Shown here in pieces: positions 6,761 through 15,608 of a stretch of DNA of 64,000 nucleotides; the stretch's first letter is position 1; each line of letters begins with the position of its first letter. The translations under genes were made by a program, and so were the position numbers. Source of the DNA: Macrococcoides bohemicum (lineage in GTDB: Bacteria; Bacillota; Bacilli; Staphylococcales; Staphylococcaceae); the NCBI RefSeq assembly GCF_042658685.1, contig NZ_JBHSQY010000030.1. One strand, written 5' to 3'. The notes below the pieces were generated by a model. The model made no database searches. It saw only the letters and a program-made list of their open reading frames with translations, and was not told the DNA's origin.

Positions 6761-8959
6761 TTATTTACGCTTAATCTCTTCCATAATAAATGCTTCGAAG
6801 ATGTCGCCTTCTTTAACGTCGTTGAAATTTTCGATTGTGATACCACATTCGTAACCTTGAGCGACTTCACGCACATCATCTTTGAAACGTTTCAACGCAT
6901 CAACTTGACCTTCATATACAACGATACCGTCACGAATGATACGTACTTGAGAATCACGTGTAATCTTACCTTCTGTTACGTAAGAACCTGCTACCGTACC
7001 TACTTTAGAAATATTGATTGTTTGACGTACTTCAGCTTGTCCAATCACTTTCTCTTCATATTCAGGATCCAACATACCGATCATCGCTTGTTCGATTTCT
7101 TCGATTACTTTGTAGATAATTCTGTGTAAACGCATATCTACGCCTTCAGCTTCAGCTGCACGTTTCGCATTTACATCCGGACGTACGTTGAATCCGATAA
7201 TGATACCGTTTGATGCTGATGCTAAAGTAACATCTGATTCATTGATTGCACCAACGGCTGTATGAATAATACGTACGTTAACGCCTTCTACATCAATCTT
7301 CATTAAAGACGCTGCCAAAGCTTCTACTGAACCTTGAACATCACCTTTAATAATTACGTTTAAGTCTTTCATTTCACCTTGTTTAATTTGTTCGAATAAA
7401 TTATCCAATGAAACTTTTTGACTTTCCTGACGTTGTGCTAAGATGTTTTGTTGTTGACGTGCTTCACCGATTCGACGTGCACGTTTTTCATCTTTGAATA
7501 CTACAAAACGATCGCCCGCTAAAGGTACATCTTGTAAACCAGTAATTTCAACTGGTGTAGATGGTCCTGCAGATTTAATACGTTTACCTAAATCGTTAAC
7601 CATTGCACGTACACGCCCAAACGTGTTACCTACAACAATTGAATCACCAATTTCAAGTGTACCATCCTGAACTAATAATGATGCAGCTGGTCCACGTGAT
7701 TTATCTAACTCTGCTTCGATAACTGTACCGATTGCAGTACGTTTAGGATTTGCTTTTAATTCTGCTACTTCTGAAACAAGTAAGATCATTTCTAACAATT
7801 CATCAATTCCGTCACCTTTAATCGCTGATAACTGCACGAAGATTGTATCTCCACCCCAGTCTTCAGGATATAATCCGTGTTCACCTAATTCCTGCATTAC
7901 GCGATCTGGGTTAGCTGTTGGTTTATCGATTTTATTAACTGCTACGATAATAGGCACTTCAGCAGCTTTGGCATGGTTAATCGCTTCAACAGTTTGTGGC
8001 ATAACACCATCATCTGCAGCAACCACTAAAATTGTAATATCCGTTACTTGGGCACCACGTGCACGCATCGTTGTAAACGCAGCATGTCCAGGTGTATCTA
8101 AGAAGGTAATCTTCTTACCTTCATTCTCAATTTGGTATGCACCAATATGTTGTGTGATTCCACCAGCTTCTCCAGCAGTAACACGTGTGTTTCGGATAGA
8201 GTCAAGTAACGTTGTTTTACCATGGTCAACGTGACCCATAATCGTTACAACTGACGGTCTTTCAATAATATCTTCAGGATTTGCATCAACATCTTCGAAA
8301 TAAGTTTCTAAATCTGTTGCATCAACTACAACTTCAAGTTCAGCTTCAACACCATATTCATCACAGATTAATTCAATCGCATCTTGATTTAAACCTTGGT
8401 TGATGTTCGCCATAATACCAACCATAAATAAATGTTTAACAATTTCAGATGCATCTTTATTTAATTTTTCAGCAAGTTCTCCAACTGTAATACCTTCTTC
8501 ATAAGTAATCTTAGAAGGTGTTTCTTTAACTACAGGTGCTTGTTCGACTGGTGCTGGTTTCGGATTACCTTTACCTTTACCTTTTTTATTACGGTTGGGA
8601 CCGCCTGTTCCTGGTTTGTTATTGCTACCTGGTCGGTGATTATTGTTATGACGCGGTTTTTGAGCTGGCTTATTAGCTGGTTTGTCAGCAGGCTTAGCTG
8701 CAGGTTTCGCTGCAGGTTTCGTCTCTTGTTTCGGTTGTTCTTTTTTCGGCTCAACTTTTTCTGCAGGTTTACTTTCAGCCTTCTGTTCAGCTTTCACCTG
8801 ATCTTTTTTAAAGATTTTATCTAATGCACTAATTTCTTTATCTTCAATCACCTGCATATGGCTTGTTACTTCGATATTCATTTTTTTCAGTTCATCAATG
8901 ATATCTTTACTTTTTAATTTAACTTCTTTTGCGTATTCATATATTCTCTTTTTAATCAT
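6761..8959 (-). CDS. infB: Translation initiation factor IF-2
   Basis: The 732-residue GTPase delivers fMet-tRNA to the 30S subunit. Domains in order: IF2 N-terminal helical module (1-50), a lysine/proline/alanine-rich low-complexity linker with repeated KPA units (about 55-150), a second IF2_N module, then the G domain with GHVDHGKT near 237, DTPGH near 285 and NKID near 339, and domains II-IV. I start at ATG 8959 (MIKKRIYEYAKE), with GAGGAG upstream; a longer reading adds 34 unrelated residues and overlaps ylxQ. It is the last gene of the rimP operon and ends at a strong terminator. Confidence 0.97.
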   Translation of the reverse strand: MIKKRIYEYAKEVKLKSKDIIDELKKMNIEVTSHMQVIEDKEISALDKIFKKDQVKAEQKAESKPAEKVEPKKEQPKQETKPAAKPAAKPADKPANKPAQKPRHNNNHRPGSNNKPGTGGPNRNKKGKGKGNPKPAPVEQAPVVKETPSKITYEEGITVGELAEKLNKDASEIVKHLFMVGIMANINQGLNQDAIELICDEYGVEAELEVVVDATDLETYFEDVDANPEDIIERPSVVTIMGHVDHGKTTLLDSIRNTRVTAGEAGGITQHIGAYQIENEGKKITFLDTPGHAAFTTMRARGAQVTDITILVVAADDGVMPQTVEAINHAKAAEVPIIVAVNKIDKPTANPDRVMQELGEHGLYPEDWGGDTIFVQLSAIKGDGIDELLEMILLVSEVAELKANPKRTAIGTVIEAELDKSRGPAASLLVQDGTLEIGDSIVVGNTFGRVRAMVNDLGKRIKSAGPSTPVEITGLQDVPLAGDRFVVFKDEKRARRIGEARQQQNILAQRQESQKVSLDNLFEQIKQGEMKDLNVIIKGDVQGSVEALAASLMKIDVEGVNVRIIHTAVGAINESDVTLASASNGIIIGFNVRPDVNAKRAAEAEGVDMRLHRIIYKVIEEIEQAMIGMLDPEYEEKVIGQAEVRQTINISKVGTVAGSYVTEGKITRDSQVRIIRDGIVVYEGQVDALKRFKDDVREVAQGYECGITIENFNDVKEGDIFEAFIMEEIKRK

Positions 8960-9284
8960 AGGTTCTCTCCTCATTGATGTTACGAATGAGCGTTTGGATA
9001 GATTTTGCAAATCCAGCATCCAGGATACCGATTGTAACCCGTTCGGCCTTACCAATCGCATATCCTAACTCATAACGCGTTCCGTGCTGCACGAGCGGCA
9101 CATTAAACGAATTACATTTATTCGTAACAGTTTTTGTCGTATTTGGTCCAGCGTCAGTCGCTAGTATTACAAGTTTACATTTCTTATTTCTCACTTCATT
9201 GATGACAAGTTCTTCGCCAGTGGCAAGTTTGCGTGCACGCATCGCAAGACCAAGTAAATTAAATAATTTATCTTGATTATTCAT
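8952..9284 (-). CDS. ylxQ: L7Ae/YlxQ-family K-turn RNA-binding protein
   Basis: The 110-residue L7Ae/L30e-type protein has the family core (LLGLAMRARKLATGEE and LVILATDAGPNT). YlxQ/YbxF proteins bind kink-turn RNA; their cellular role is unsettled. It sits between rnpM and infB as in Bacillus and staphylococci; its stop overlaps the infB start by a few bases and its start overlaps the rnpM stop, so the three are translationally coupled. Confidence 0.9.
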   Translation of the reverse strand: MNNQDKLFNLLGLAMRARKLATGEELVINEVRNKKCKLVILATDAGPNTTKTVTNKCNSFNVPLVQHGTRYELGYAIGKAERVTIGILDAGFAKSIQTLIRNINEERTYD

Positions 9285-9568
9285 CGTTTCGGTATCATTT
9301 CCCGATATATTAAACGAATAATTTCATCATATATAGGATTGAGACGTTCAGTATCGCTCTCAAAGAATTGCTCAAGTTTCTTCTTTTTACGTGCAGCTTC
9401 TATAACTTCTAAATCCATCGAAACATATGCACCACGGCCATTTTGTTTACCTGTCGAATCAACAAAGATTTCATCTTCTTTCGTCTTAACAACACGTATC
9501 ATTTCTTTTTTCGGTTTCATTTCCTTGCTTAATATACATTTGCGCATAGGTATCTTTTTTTGTTTCAT
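9281..9568 (-). CDS. rnpM: YlxR/RnpM family RNA-binding protein
   Basis: The 95-residue protein begins MKQKKIPMRKCILSKEM and has the signature GRGAYVSMD, which places it in the YlxR (DUF448) family. The Bacillus member has been reported to bind and modulate RNase P, hence the newer name RnpM. It lies eight bases after nusA and overlaps ylxQ by four bases. Family assignment is firm; the RNase P role is transferred. Confidence 0.9.
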   Translation of the reverse strand: MKQKKIPMRKCILSKEMKPKKEMIRVVKTKEDEIFVDSTGKQNGRGAYVSMDLEVIEAARKKKKLEQFFESDTERLNPIYDEIIRLIYREMIPKR

Positions 9569-9576
9569 AATGTCAC

Positions 9577-10641
9577 CTATTCTACTGGATAAATGCCTGC
9601 TTCTTTTGCATCTGTCTCAGATTTAATGTCGATTTTCCAGCCAGTCAGTTTTGCAGCTAAACGCGCATTTTGACCTTTTTTACCAATAGCAAGAGATAAT
9701 TGATAATCTGGTACGATTACAGTCGTTGATTGATTAGCTTCATCCACTAAAACATCAACGACTTGAGATGGACTTAAAGCATTCTTAACGAATGTCTTTG
9801 TATCACCACTCCACTCAACGATATCAATCTTCTCGCCACCTAATTCTTCAACAACCGCTTCAACACGTGCACCTTTTGCACCTACACATGCACCTACAGC
9901 ATCGATATCAGGATTTTCCGAGAACACACTAATCTTAGAACGGTCGCCTGCTTCACGCGCAACAGATTTAACTATAACAGTGCCATCAAAAATTTCCGGA
10001 ACTTCTTGTTCAAATAATCGTTTTAATAAACCAGGATGACTACGAGATACAAAGATTTGAGGTCCTTTAGTTGTTTGTTCTACTTTATTCACATAAACTT
10101 TTATGCGTTCAGTTGGACGATATTCTTCATTCGGACTACGTTCAGCTTCAGATAATACCGCTTCCGTTTTACCTAAAGTTACATACACATAACGATGATC
10201 GACGCGGTCAATGATACCAGTCATAATATCATCTTCTTTATCGATAAACTCGTTGTATAAAATACCACGTTCAGCGTCGCGTAATCGTTGCATTACCGCT
10301 TGTTTTGCTGCTTGTGCTGAGACGCGACCGAAATCTTTAGGTGTTACATCTTCTTCATAAATATCGCCAACTTCATAAGCTGGATTAGACTCTAAAGCCA
10401 TCTCTAAACTTACTTCATCACGTGGATTCATTACTTCTTCAACAACATCTTTACGTGAATAAACGCGATAAGCTCCGTTATCCATATTTAACTCAACACG
10501 AACGTTGTTCGCTGAATTATAGTTCTTTTTATATGCTGTAATTAATGCAGCTTCTATTGTTTCAATTAAAACTTCTCTTGGAATTGATTTTTCTTTTTCA
10601 AGGTAATCAATTGCATTTAATAATTCATTATTTTTATTCAT
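9577..10641 (-). CDS. nusA: Transcription termination/antitermination factor NusA
   Basis: The 354-residue protein comprises an N-terminal RNA polymerase-binding domain, an S1 domain (GIIDRVDHRYVYVTLG, about 135-200) and two KH domains (GACVGAKGARVEAV and LAIGKKGQNARLAAKLTGW). Firmicute NusA lacks the acidic repeats of E. coli, and so does this one. I start at ATG 10641 (MNKNNELLNAIDYLEKEK), preceded by GGAGGG; ten further upstream residues would be unlike the family. It follows rimP by 13 bases. A hairpin in the rimP leader could make the operon NusA-autoregulated. Confidence 0.97.
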   Translation of the reverse strand: MNKNNELLNAIDYLEKEKSIPREVLIETIEAALITAYKKNYNSANNVRVELNMDNGAYRVYSRKDVVEEVMNPRDEVSLEMALESNPAYEVGDIYEEDVTPKDFGRVSAQAAKQAVMQRLRDAERGILYNEFIDKEDDIMTGIIDRVDHRYVYVTLGKTEAVLSEAERSPNEEYRPTERIKVYVNKVEQTTKGPQIFVSRSHPGLLKRLFEQEVPEIFDGTVIVKSVAREAGDRSKISVFSENPDIDAVGACVGAKGARVEAVVEELGGEKIDIVEWSGDTKTFVKNALSPSQVVDVLVDEANQSTTVIVPDYQLSLAIGKKGQNARLAAKLTGWKIDIKSETDAKEAGIYPVE

Positions 10642-10654
10642 GTTTCCCTCCAAA

Positions 10655-11122
10655 TTATAAAACGACAGCACGACGAATTTTTGCTATTTTTTTACGGTCA
10701 ATTTCAATCGTTTTCGTTCGTGTCTTTATCTTTGCATTTATCGTTATGAAATCCTCGTTATACTGTTCTAAAATACCTATCCACTCTTTATCGCCAGCAA
10801 TCGGTTCATATAGTTTTACGTAAATATTATTTCCTACAGCATTTTCGTAGTCTTTTTCTTTCTTAAGTGGACGTTCAGCACCAGGTGAAGAAACATCCAT
10901 AAAATAAGCTTCTGTTATAGGATCTTCTTTATCCATCACTTCGCTAATATGCTCACTCGCTAGTGCACAGTCAGCGATATCGATGCCACCTGGCTTATCA
11001 ATTGCAATACGCAAATAATAATCAGGGCCTTCTTTAACATATTCTACATCTACCAGCTCAAATCCTAATGATTGAACAATAGGTGCAACAATCTCTTCTA
11101 CACGTTCAGTTATCTTTGACAT
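10655..11122 (-). CDS. rimP: Ribosome maturation factor RimP
   Basis: The 155-residue protein assists 30S maturation. Family segments LGFELVDVEYVKEGPDYYLRI and DVSSPGAERPLKKEKDY are intact. It is the first gene of the nusA-infB operon, the standard place, with a promoter at 11203-11231 and a hairpin between promoter and start. Confidence 0.95.
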   Translation of the reverse strand: MSKITERVEEIVAPIVQSLGFELVDVEYVKEGPDYYLRIAIDKPGGIDIADCALASEHISEVMDKEDPITEAYFMDVSSPGAERPLKKEKDYENAVGNNIYVKLYEPIAGDKEWIGILEQYNEDFITINAKIKTRTKTIEIDRKKIAKIRRAVVL

Positions 11123-11145
11123 ATAATCCTCCTCACAAAACTTAA

Positions 11146-11172
11146 GAAAAGAGCGGGATATCCCACTCTTTT
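11146..11172 (-). terminator. Hairpin in the rimP leader: polC terminator or nusA attenuator
   Basis: An eight-pair stem (GAGCGGGA/TCCCACTC, 11151-11158 and 11161-11168, one G-U pair) is flanked by A4 and T4, so it can terminate in either direction. It lies downstream of the rimP promoter and so within the rimP leader, which allows attenuation. A NusA-dependent leader terminator has been described for B. subtilis nusA; here this is inference. Confidence 0.75.
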
Positions 11173-11202
11173 CGCTTGTAGAGTATTTTCTTTAACAATG
11201 TA

Positions 11203-11231
11203 ATGATAGCACATATTGGTGCATAACTCAA
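11203..11231 (-). promoter_or_regulatory. Promoter of the rimP-nusA-infB operon
   Basis: TTGAGT (11231-11226), 17-base spacer, TATCAT (11208-11203) with an extended TG. It touches the polC stop codon, upstream of the leader hairpin. Confidence 0.6.
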
Positions 11232-11235
11232 ATGA

Positions 11236-14200
11236 TTATAAATCAAATATTGATAGCTGTGCTTTATCCGGCATATCATTTAAACTACCCAATTCATCAA
11301 GATAATCAATAATCTTTTGTGAGACGCCAGCTTTTTTGTTTAATTCTTCTTTTGATAGGAATGGTCCTTCATCACGTGCTGCAACGATACGTTTTGCTAC
11401 GTTCTCACCAAGTCCCGGGACAGCAATAAATGGTGGAATTAATGTATCACCTTCAATAATAAATTCAAAGGCTGTACTTTTTTCCAGTGAAATAGGTTGC
11501 ACCTTAAATCCACGTTGTGCCATTTCATTTGTAATCTCTAAGACAGTCAGTACATCTTTTTCTTTTTTTCCCAGATCATGATAACGTGCATAGTAATCTT
11601 TTACAGTCGATTTAATCGTATGTTTATCTTTAACCATTGTAATTAAATCAAAGTCAGATGCTCTTACTGTAAAGTAACTTGCATAATAGAATAATGGATG
11701 GTGTACTTTAAAGTAAGCAATACGCACCGCCATTAAAACATATGCTGCTGCATGGGCTTTCGGGAACATGTACTTAATCTTTTTACATGAATCCAGATAC
11801 CAGGCAGGTACATTATTCTCAATCATCGCAGCTTCAAACTCTTCAGTAAGTCCTTTACCTTTACGCACGGATTCCATTATTTTAAAGGCAAGTGAAGGTT
11901 CAAGACCTGCATACATTAAATATACCATGATATCATCACGACAACCGATTACACTTGATAAATCACAAGTGCCTGATTTAATGAGTTCTTGAGCATTCCC
12001 TAACCATACATCCGTACCGTGTGATAACCCTGAAATTTGTACCAGTTCACTAAATGACGAAGGTTTCGTATCCTCTAGCATTTGTCTTACAAACCCCGTA
12101 CCGAATTCAGGTACACCAAGCGTTCCTGTCTTACATAAAATATCATCTTCAGTTACTCCTAATGACTCTGGACTAGAAAATATTTTCATCGTCTCTTTAT
12201 CATCGACTGGTATCGTCTTTGGATCCATGCCAGATAAATCCTGTAACATACGAATCATCGTAGGATCATCGTGTCCTAATATATCAAGCTTTAATAAATT
12301 GTCATGAATTGAATGGAAATCAAAATGTGTTGTTCGCCATGCTGAATCCTGTTGGTCAGCTGGATATTGAATCGGCGTAAAGTCGTAGATATCCATATTT
12401 TGAGGTACAACGATAATACCACCTGGATGCTGTCCGGTTGTACGTTTTACACCGGTACATGCTTTCACTAAACGATCGATTTCAGCCCCACGTTTATGAA
12501 TACCAGAATCATTCAGGTAGCCTTTAACATATCCAAATGCTGTTTTCTCAGCAACCGTACCTATTGTCCCGGCGCGGAATACTTTATCTTCTCCGAAAAG
12601 TACTTTCGTATAGTTATGCGCGATCGGCTGATATTCTCCACTGAAGTTTAAATCGATATCGGGAACTTTGTCCCCTTTAAATCCTAAGAAAGTTTCAAAC
12701 GGAATATCTTGTCCTTCTTTAATATATGGAACGTTACATTCCGGACAATTTTTATCCGGTAAGTCAAATCCACTTGCTACACTACCATCTTCAAAGAAAT
12801 GACTCGATTTACATTTCGGACAAATATAATGGGGTGGTAAAGGATTAACTTCCGTAATTTCTGTCATCGTAGCTACAAAACTTGAACCTACAGAGCCACG
12901 ACTACCAACGAGATATCCATCATCTAGTGATTTCTTAACAAGTTTTTGTGAAATTAAATAGATAACGGCAAACCCATTACCGATAATACTATCCAGTTCT
13001 TTTTCAAGTCTAGCTACAACGATTTCAGGTAAATCATCTCCATAAATACTACGCGCTCGATTATAGCTCATTTCACGTATCTCTTCATTTGCCCCTTCTA
13101 TCGTTGGCGTGTACAATTCATCACGAATCGGGATAACAGTATCAATAGCATCTGCTAAATCGTTCGTATTCGTTACAACAATCTCAAAAGCTTTCTCTTC
13201 ACCTAGAAAATGAAAATCATCAAGCATTTCATCAGTTGTTCTGAAATGTGCATCCGGTAAAGTTTGTCGATTTAAAGGATTACCTGGATTAGATGCAATT
13301 AATATTTCACGCGCAGGCTTTTCATGTTCATACAGATAATGTACATTTCCGGTTGCGATTACCGGAATATTTAATTTATCACCAACTCGGATTATACGAT
13401 CATAAATTTCTTCCATTGTTTCATTATCGCGAATAAGATCTTTTTCCAATAAATGTTGATACAATGCTTTTGGTTGAACTTCTAAAAAGTCATAAAATTT
13501 AGCAATGCGTTCAACTTCTTCCTGATCTTTTTGCATCACCGCAGTAAATACTTCACCATTATCACACGCACTCCCCACTAATATACCTTCTCGATTCTCC
13601 ATAAGAAGCGATCTTGGAATACGTGGTGTTCGATAGAAATAATTGACCATCGATTCACTGACAATCTTAAATAAATTTTTAAGGCCTGTCTGATTTTGTA
13701 CAATTAAAGTGACATGCATCGGACGCGCACGTTTGTAAGCATCCTGATTTGAAAGTTTAGCATCAATTTCGTTATGATTTGTAACACCAAGCTGCTCTAT
13801 TTGTTTTAACATCTTTACGAAGATATGTGCTGTTGTTTCTGCATCATATATCGCTCTGTGATGTTGCGTCAATTCTACGCCATATTTTTTGGCCAGAAAA
13901 TTTAAACCGTGTTTACCCATCTCAGTATTGATCGTTCTTGATAATTCCAGCGTATCAATAACACCATTTGTCGTCGCACCATAACCTAAACGTTCAAATC
14001 CTGTATCGATAAAGCCCATATCGAAGCTTGCATTATGCGCGATATAGATGGCATCACCAACAAAATCTCTAAAGTCATTCAATACTTCTTCTATCGGTGG
14101 TGCATCGACTAACATATCATCTGTGATACCAGTTAAATTTTTAATCGTTTCATTCAAACGTTCACCAGGATTGCTAAAGCGTTCAAATTTATCAACAATT

Positions 14201-15537
14201 TCCCCATCTTTAACTTTTACTGCTGCAAGTTCAATAATTTTATCATATTGAGAACTAAGACCGGTAGTTTCAACGTCAAACACAACATACGTCGTTGTCT
14301 TTAAGTCTATATCCTGGGGTTTATATGCAATTGCCACGCCATCATCAACCAGCATACCTTCTATTCCGTAAATCATTTTAATGCCTGCTTTACTTGCTGC
14401 TGCATGGGCATCCGGGAAACCTTGACATCCATTATGATCTGTAATTGCAATTGCTTTATGACCCCACTTCGCTGCCTGATCAACATATCTACTAATATGA
14501 GTAATCCCATCCATTTGACTCATCGCTGTGTGTAAATGAAATTCAACTCGCTTATTTTCTGACTTATCTTGTTTCGAAGCTTTATTTATCTTTTCAATAT
14601 CACTCATCATCATCACAAGGTCACGAATAAATGTATCTTGCTCGATACGTCCCTGGGCACGTACCCAATCACCAACTTTTAATGATGAAAGATGATCCAG
14701 ATCATTTTTACCTTTACGGGTGAACATCTTTAGTATTAGAGAATCTGTATAATCCGTTATCTTTAGCTGAACGATATGTCGACCACTTTTAAGTGCTTTA
14801 ATTTCAATATCAAAGATAACCCCTTCTAAAGCAACTTTAAACTCTTCTTCAATAATTGATTCAATCGGTTTAATCGTTTCTACCTGAATCTTTTTACCGA
14901 TAGAACAATGTGTAATCTCTTCAGATACACTTTCTGCTTTCTGTTTCTCTCGCTCAACCATCTTTTCGCGTAGAAGCACGCTTTGTTGTGCTTCTTCTTC
15001 CTGTATATGTGCCTCAAGAGAAGCAAGTTCACGGAGTTGATCTTCATCACTAATTTCAAAGATAATCTGAGATAACTGAAATCCTGCCTGTTTGAACGCC
15101 GCCATTAATTTGCCGTTACATGATTTCTCAAAATGCTTCTGTTCAATTTCATTAACAACCTGAAACTTAAGTACATCTCCTGAAAAATTAAACAACTTTT
15201 GTTTCAACTGTCCTTTTAAGCTTGGACTCATCTCTGTCTGATCGATTGCATAAGGAATATATTCACGAATACGATCCGTTAAATATGTGTCATCTTTAAC
15301 CTTTATTTCAAAGCTGACATTAGCGATATGTGAAAAGTGTTCATGAAGTTTGGTTTGTAACATATTATAGAGCACAAATGGCAAATGTGTTTCAAATGTA
15401 AAATGCATGTGCCATAATCGTTCTTCCTTTGAAATATCGATACGAGATAATTCACCGTTATGAATATCTTCAAATAGGTCTGTAATACCCAATTGCGTAA
15501 GTAATACATTAAATTTTTCTGTGTGTGTTAACGTCAT
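11236..15537 (-). CDS. polC: DNA polymerase III alpha subunit, PolC type
   Basis: The 1433-residue replicative polymerase of low-GC Gram-positives has, in order, an N-terminal domain and OB fold, a split PHP domain (FHLHTAMSQMDG near 335), an inserted proofreading exonuclease (VVFDVETTGLS near 420), a zinc-binding cluster CPKC...CPEC near 910, the polymerase core with PDIDLNFSGEYQP near 959, and a C-terminal helix-hairpin-helix region. I start at ATG 15537 (MTLTHTEKF) with AAGGTGG six bases upstream; six extra residues would have no SD. It is located between proS and rimP, the conserved order. Confidence 0.98.
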   Translation of the reverse strand: MTLTHTEKFNVLLTQLGITDLFEDIHNGELSRIDISKEERLWHMHFTFETHLPFVLYNMLQTKLHEHFSHIANVSFEIKVKDDTYLTDRIREYIPYAIDQTEMSPSLKGQLKQKLFNFSGDVLKFQVVNEIEQKHFEKSCNGKLMAAFKQAGFQLSQIIFEISDEDQLRELASLEAHIQEEEAQQSVLLREKMVEREKQKAESVSEEITHCSIGKKIQVETIKPIESIIEEEFKVALEGVIFDIEIKALKSGRHIVQLKITDYTDSLILKMFTRKGKNDLDHLSSLKVGDWVRAQGRIEQDTFIRDLVMMMSDIEKINKASKQDKSENKRVEFHLHTAMSQMDGITHISRYVDQAAKWGHKAIAITDHNGCQGFPDAHAAASKAGIKMIYGIEGMLVDDGVAIAYKPQDIDLKTTTYVVFDVETTGLSSQYDKIIELAAVKVKDGEIVDKFERFSNPGERLNETIKNLTGITDDMLVDAPPIEEVLNDFRDFVGDAIYIAHNASFDMGFIDTGFERLGYGATTNGVIDTLELSRTINTEMGKHGLNFLAKKYGVELTQHHRAIYDAETTAHIFVKMLKQIEQLGVTNHNEIDAKLSNQDAYKRARPMHVTLIVQNQTGLKNLFKIVSESMVNYFYRTPRIPRSLLMENREGILVGSACDNGEVFTAVMQKDQEEVERIAKFYDFLEVQPKALYQHLLEKDLIRDNETMEEIYDRIIRVGDKLNIPVIATGNVHYLYEHEKPAREILIASNPGNPLNRQTLPDAHFRTTDEMLDDFHFLGEEKAFEIVVTNTNDLADAIDTVIPIRDELYTPTIEGANEEIREMSYNRARSIYGDDLPEIVVARLEKELDSIIGNGFAVIYLISQKLVKKSLDDGYLVGSRGSVGSSFVATMTEITEVNPLPPHYICPKCKSSHFFEDGSVASGFDLPDKNCPECNVPYIKEGQDIPFETFLGFKGDKVPDIDLNFSGEYQPIAHNYTKVLFGEDKVFRAGTIGTVAEKTAFGYVKGYLNDSGIHKRGAEIDRLVKACTGVKRTTGQHPGGIIVVPQNMDIYDFTPIQYPADQQDSAWRTTHFDFHSIHDNLLKLDILGHDDPTMIRMLQDLSGMDPKTIPVDDKETMKIFSSPESLGVTEDDILCKTGTLGVPEFGTGFVRQMLEDTKPSSFSELVQISGLSHGTDVWLGNAQELIKSGTCDLSSVIGCRDDIMVYLMYAGLEPSLAFKIMESVRKGKGLTEEFEAAMIENNVPAWYLDSCKKIKYMFPKAHAAAYVLMAVRIAYFKVHHPLFYYASYFTVRASDFDLITMVKDKHTIKSTVKDYYARYHDLGKKEKDVLTVLEITNEMAQRGFKVQPISLEKSTAFEFIIEGDTLIPPFIAVPGLGENVAKRIVAARDEGPFLSKEELNKKAGVSQKIIDYLDELGSLNDMPDKAQLSIFDL

Positions 15538-15550
15538 GAGTAACCACCTT

Positions 15551-15587
15551 ATCAAAAATGAAAAGCGTGAGACAAAAGTCCCACACT
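15551..15587 (-). terminator. Hairpin between proS and polC
   Basis: A nine-pair stem with two G-U pairs (arms 15565-15573 and 15578-15586) followed on the minus strand by TTTTCATTTTT. A possible polC extended -10 (TGTTATAAT, 15598-15606) lies upstream of it, so it may be a leader attenuator as well as the proS terminator. Confidence 0.65.
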
Positions 15588-15597
15588 TATTTCTTCT

Positions 15598-15606
15598 ATT
15601 ATAACA
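15598..15606 (-). promoter_or_regulatory. Possible extended -10 promoter for polC
   Basis: TGTTATAAT is a perfect extended -10 overlapping the 3' end of proS; no good -35 is present. Confidence 0.35.
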
Positions 15607-15608
15607 AA

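Noticed and set aside
6577..6774. Small plus-strand gene between the NERD gene and infB
   Set aside because: It runs through the infB terminator, has no SD and its sequence is AT-rich low complexity.
8540..8824. Plus-strand reading frame opposite infB
   Set aside because: It mirrors the low-complexity KPA-rich linker of IF-2 on the opposite strand, with no ribosome binding site or family resemblance.
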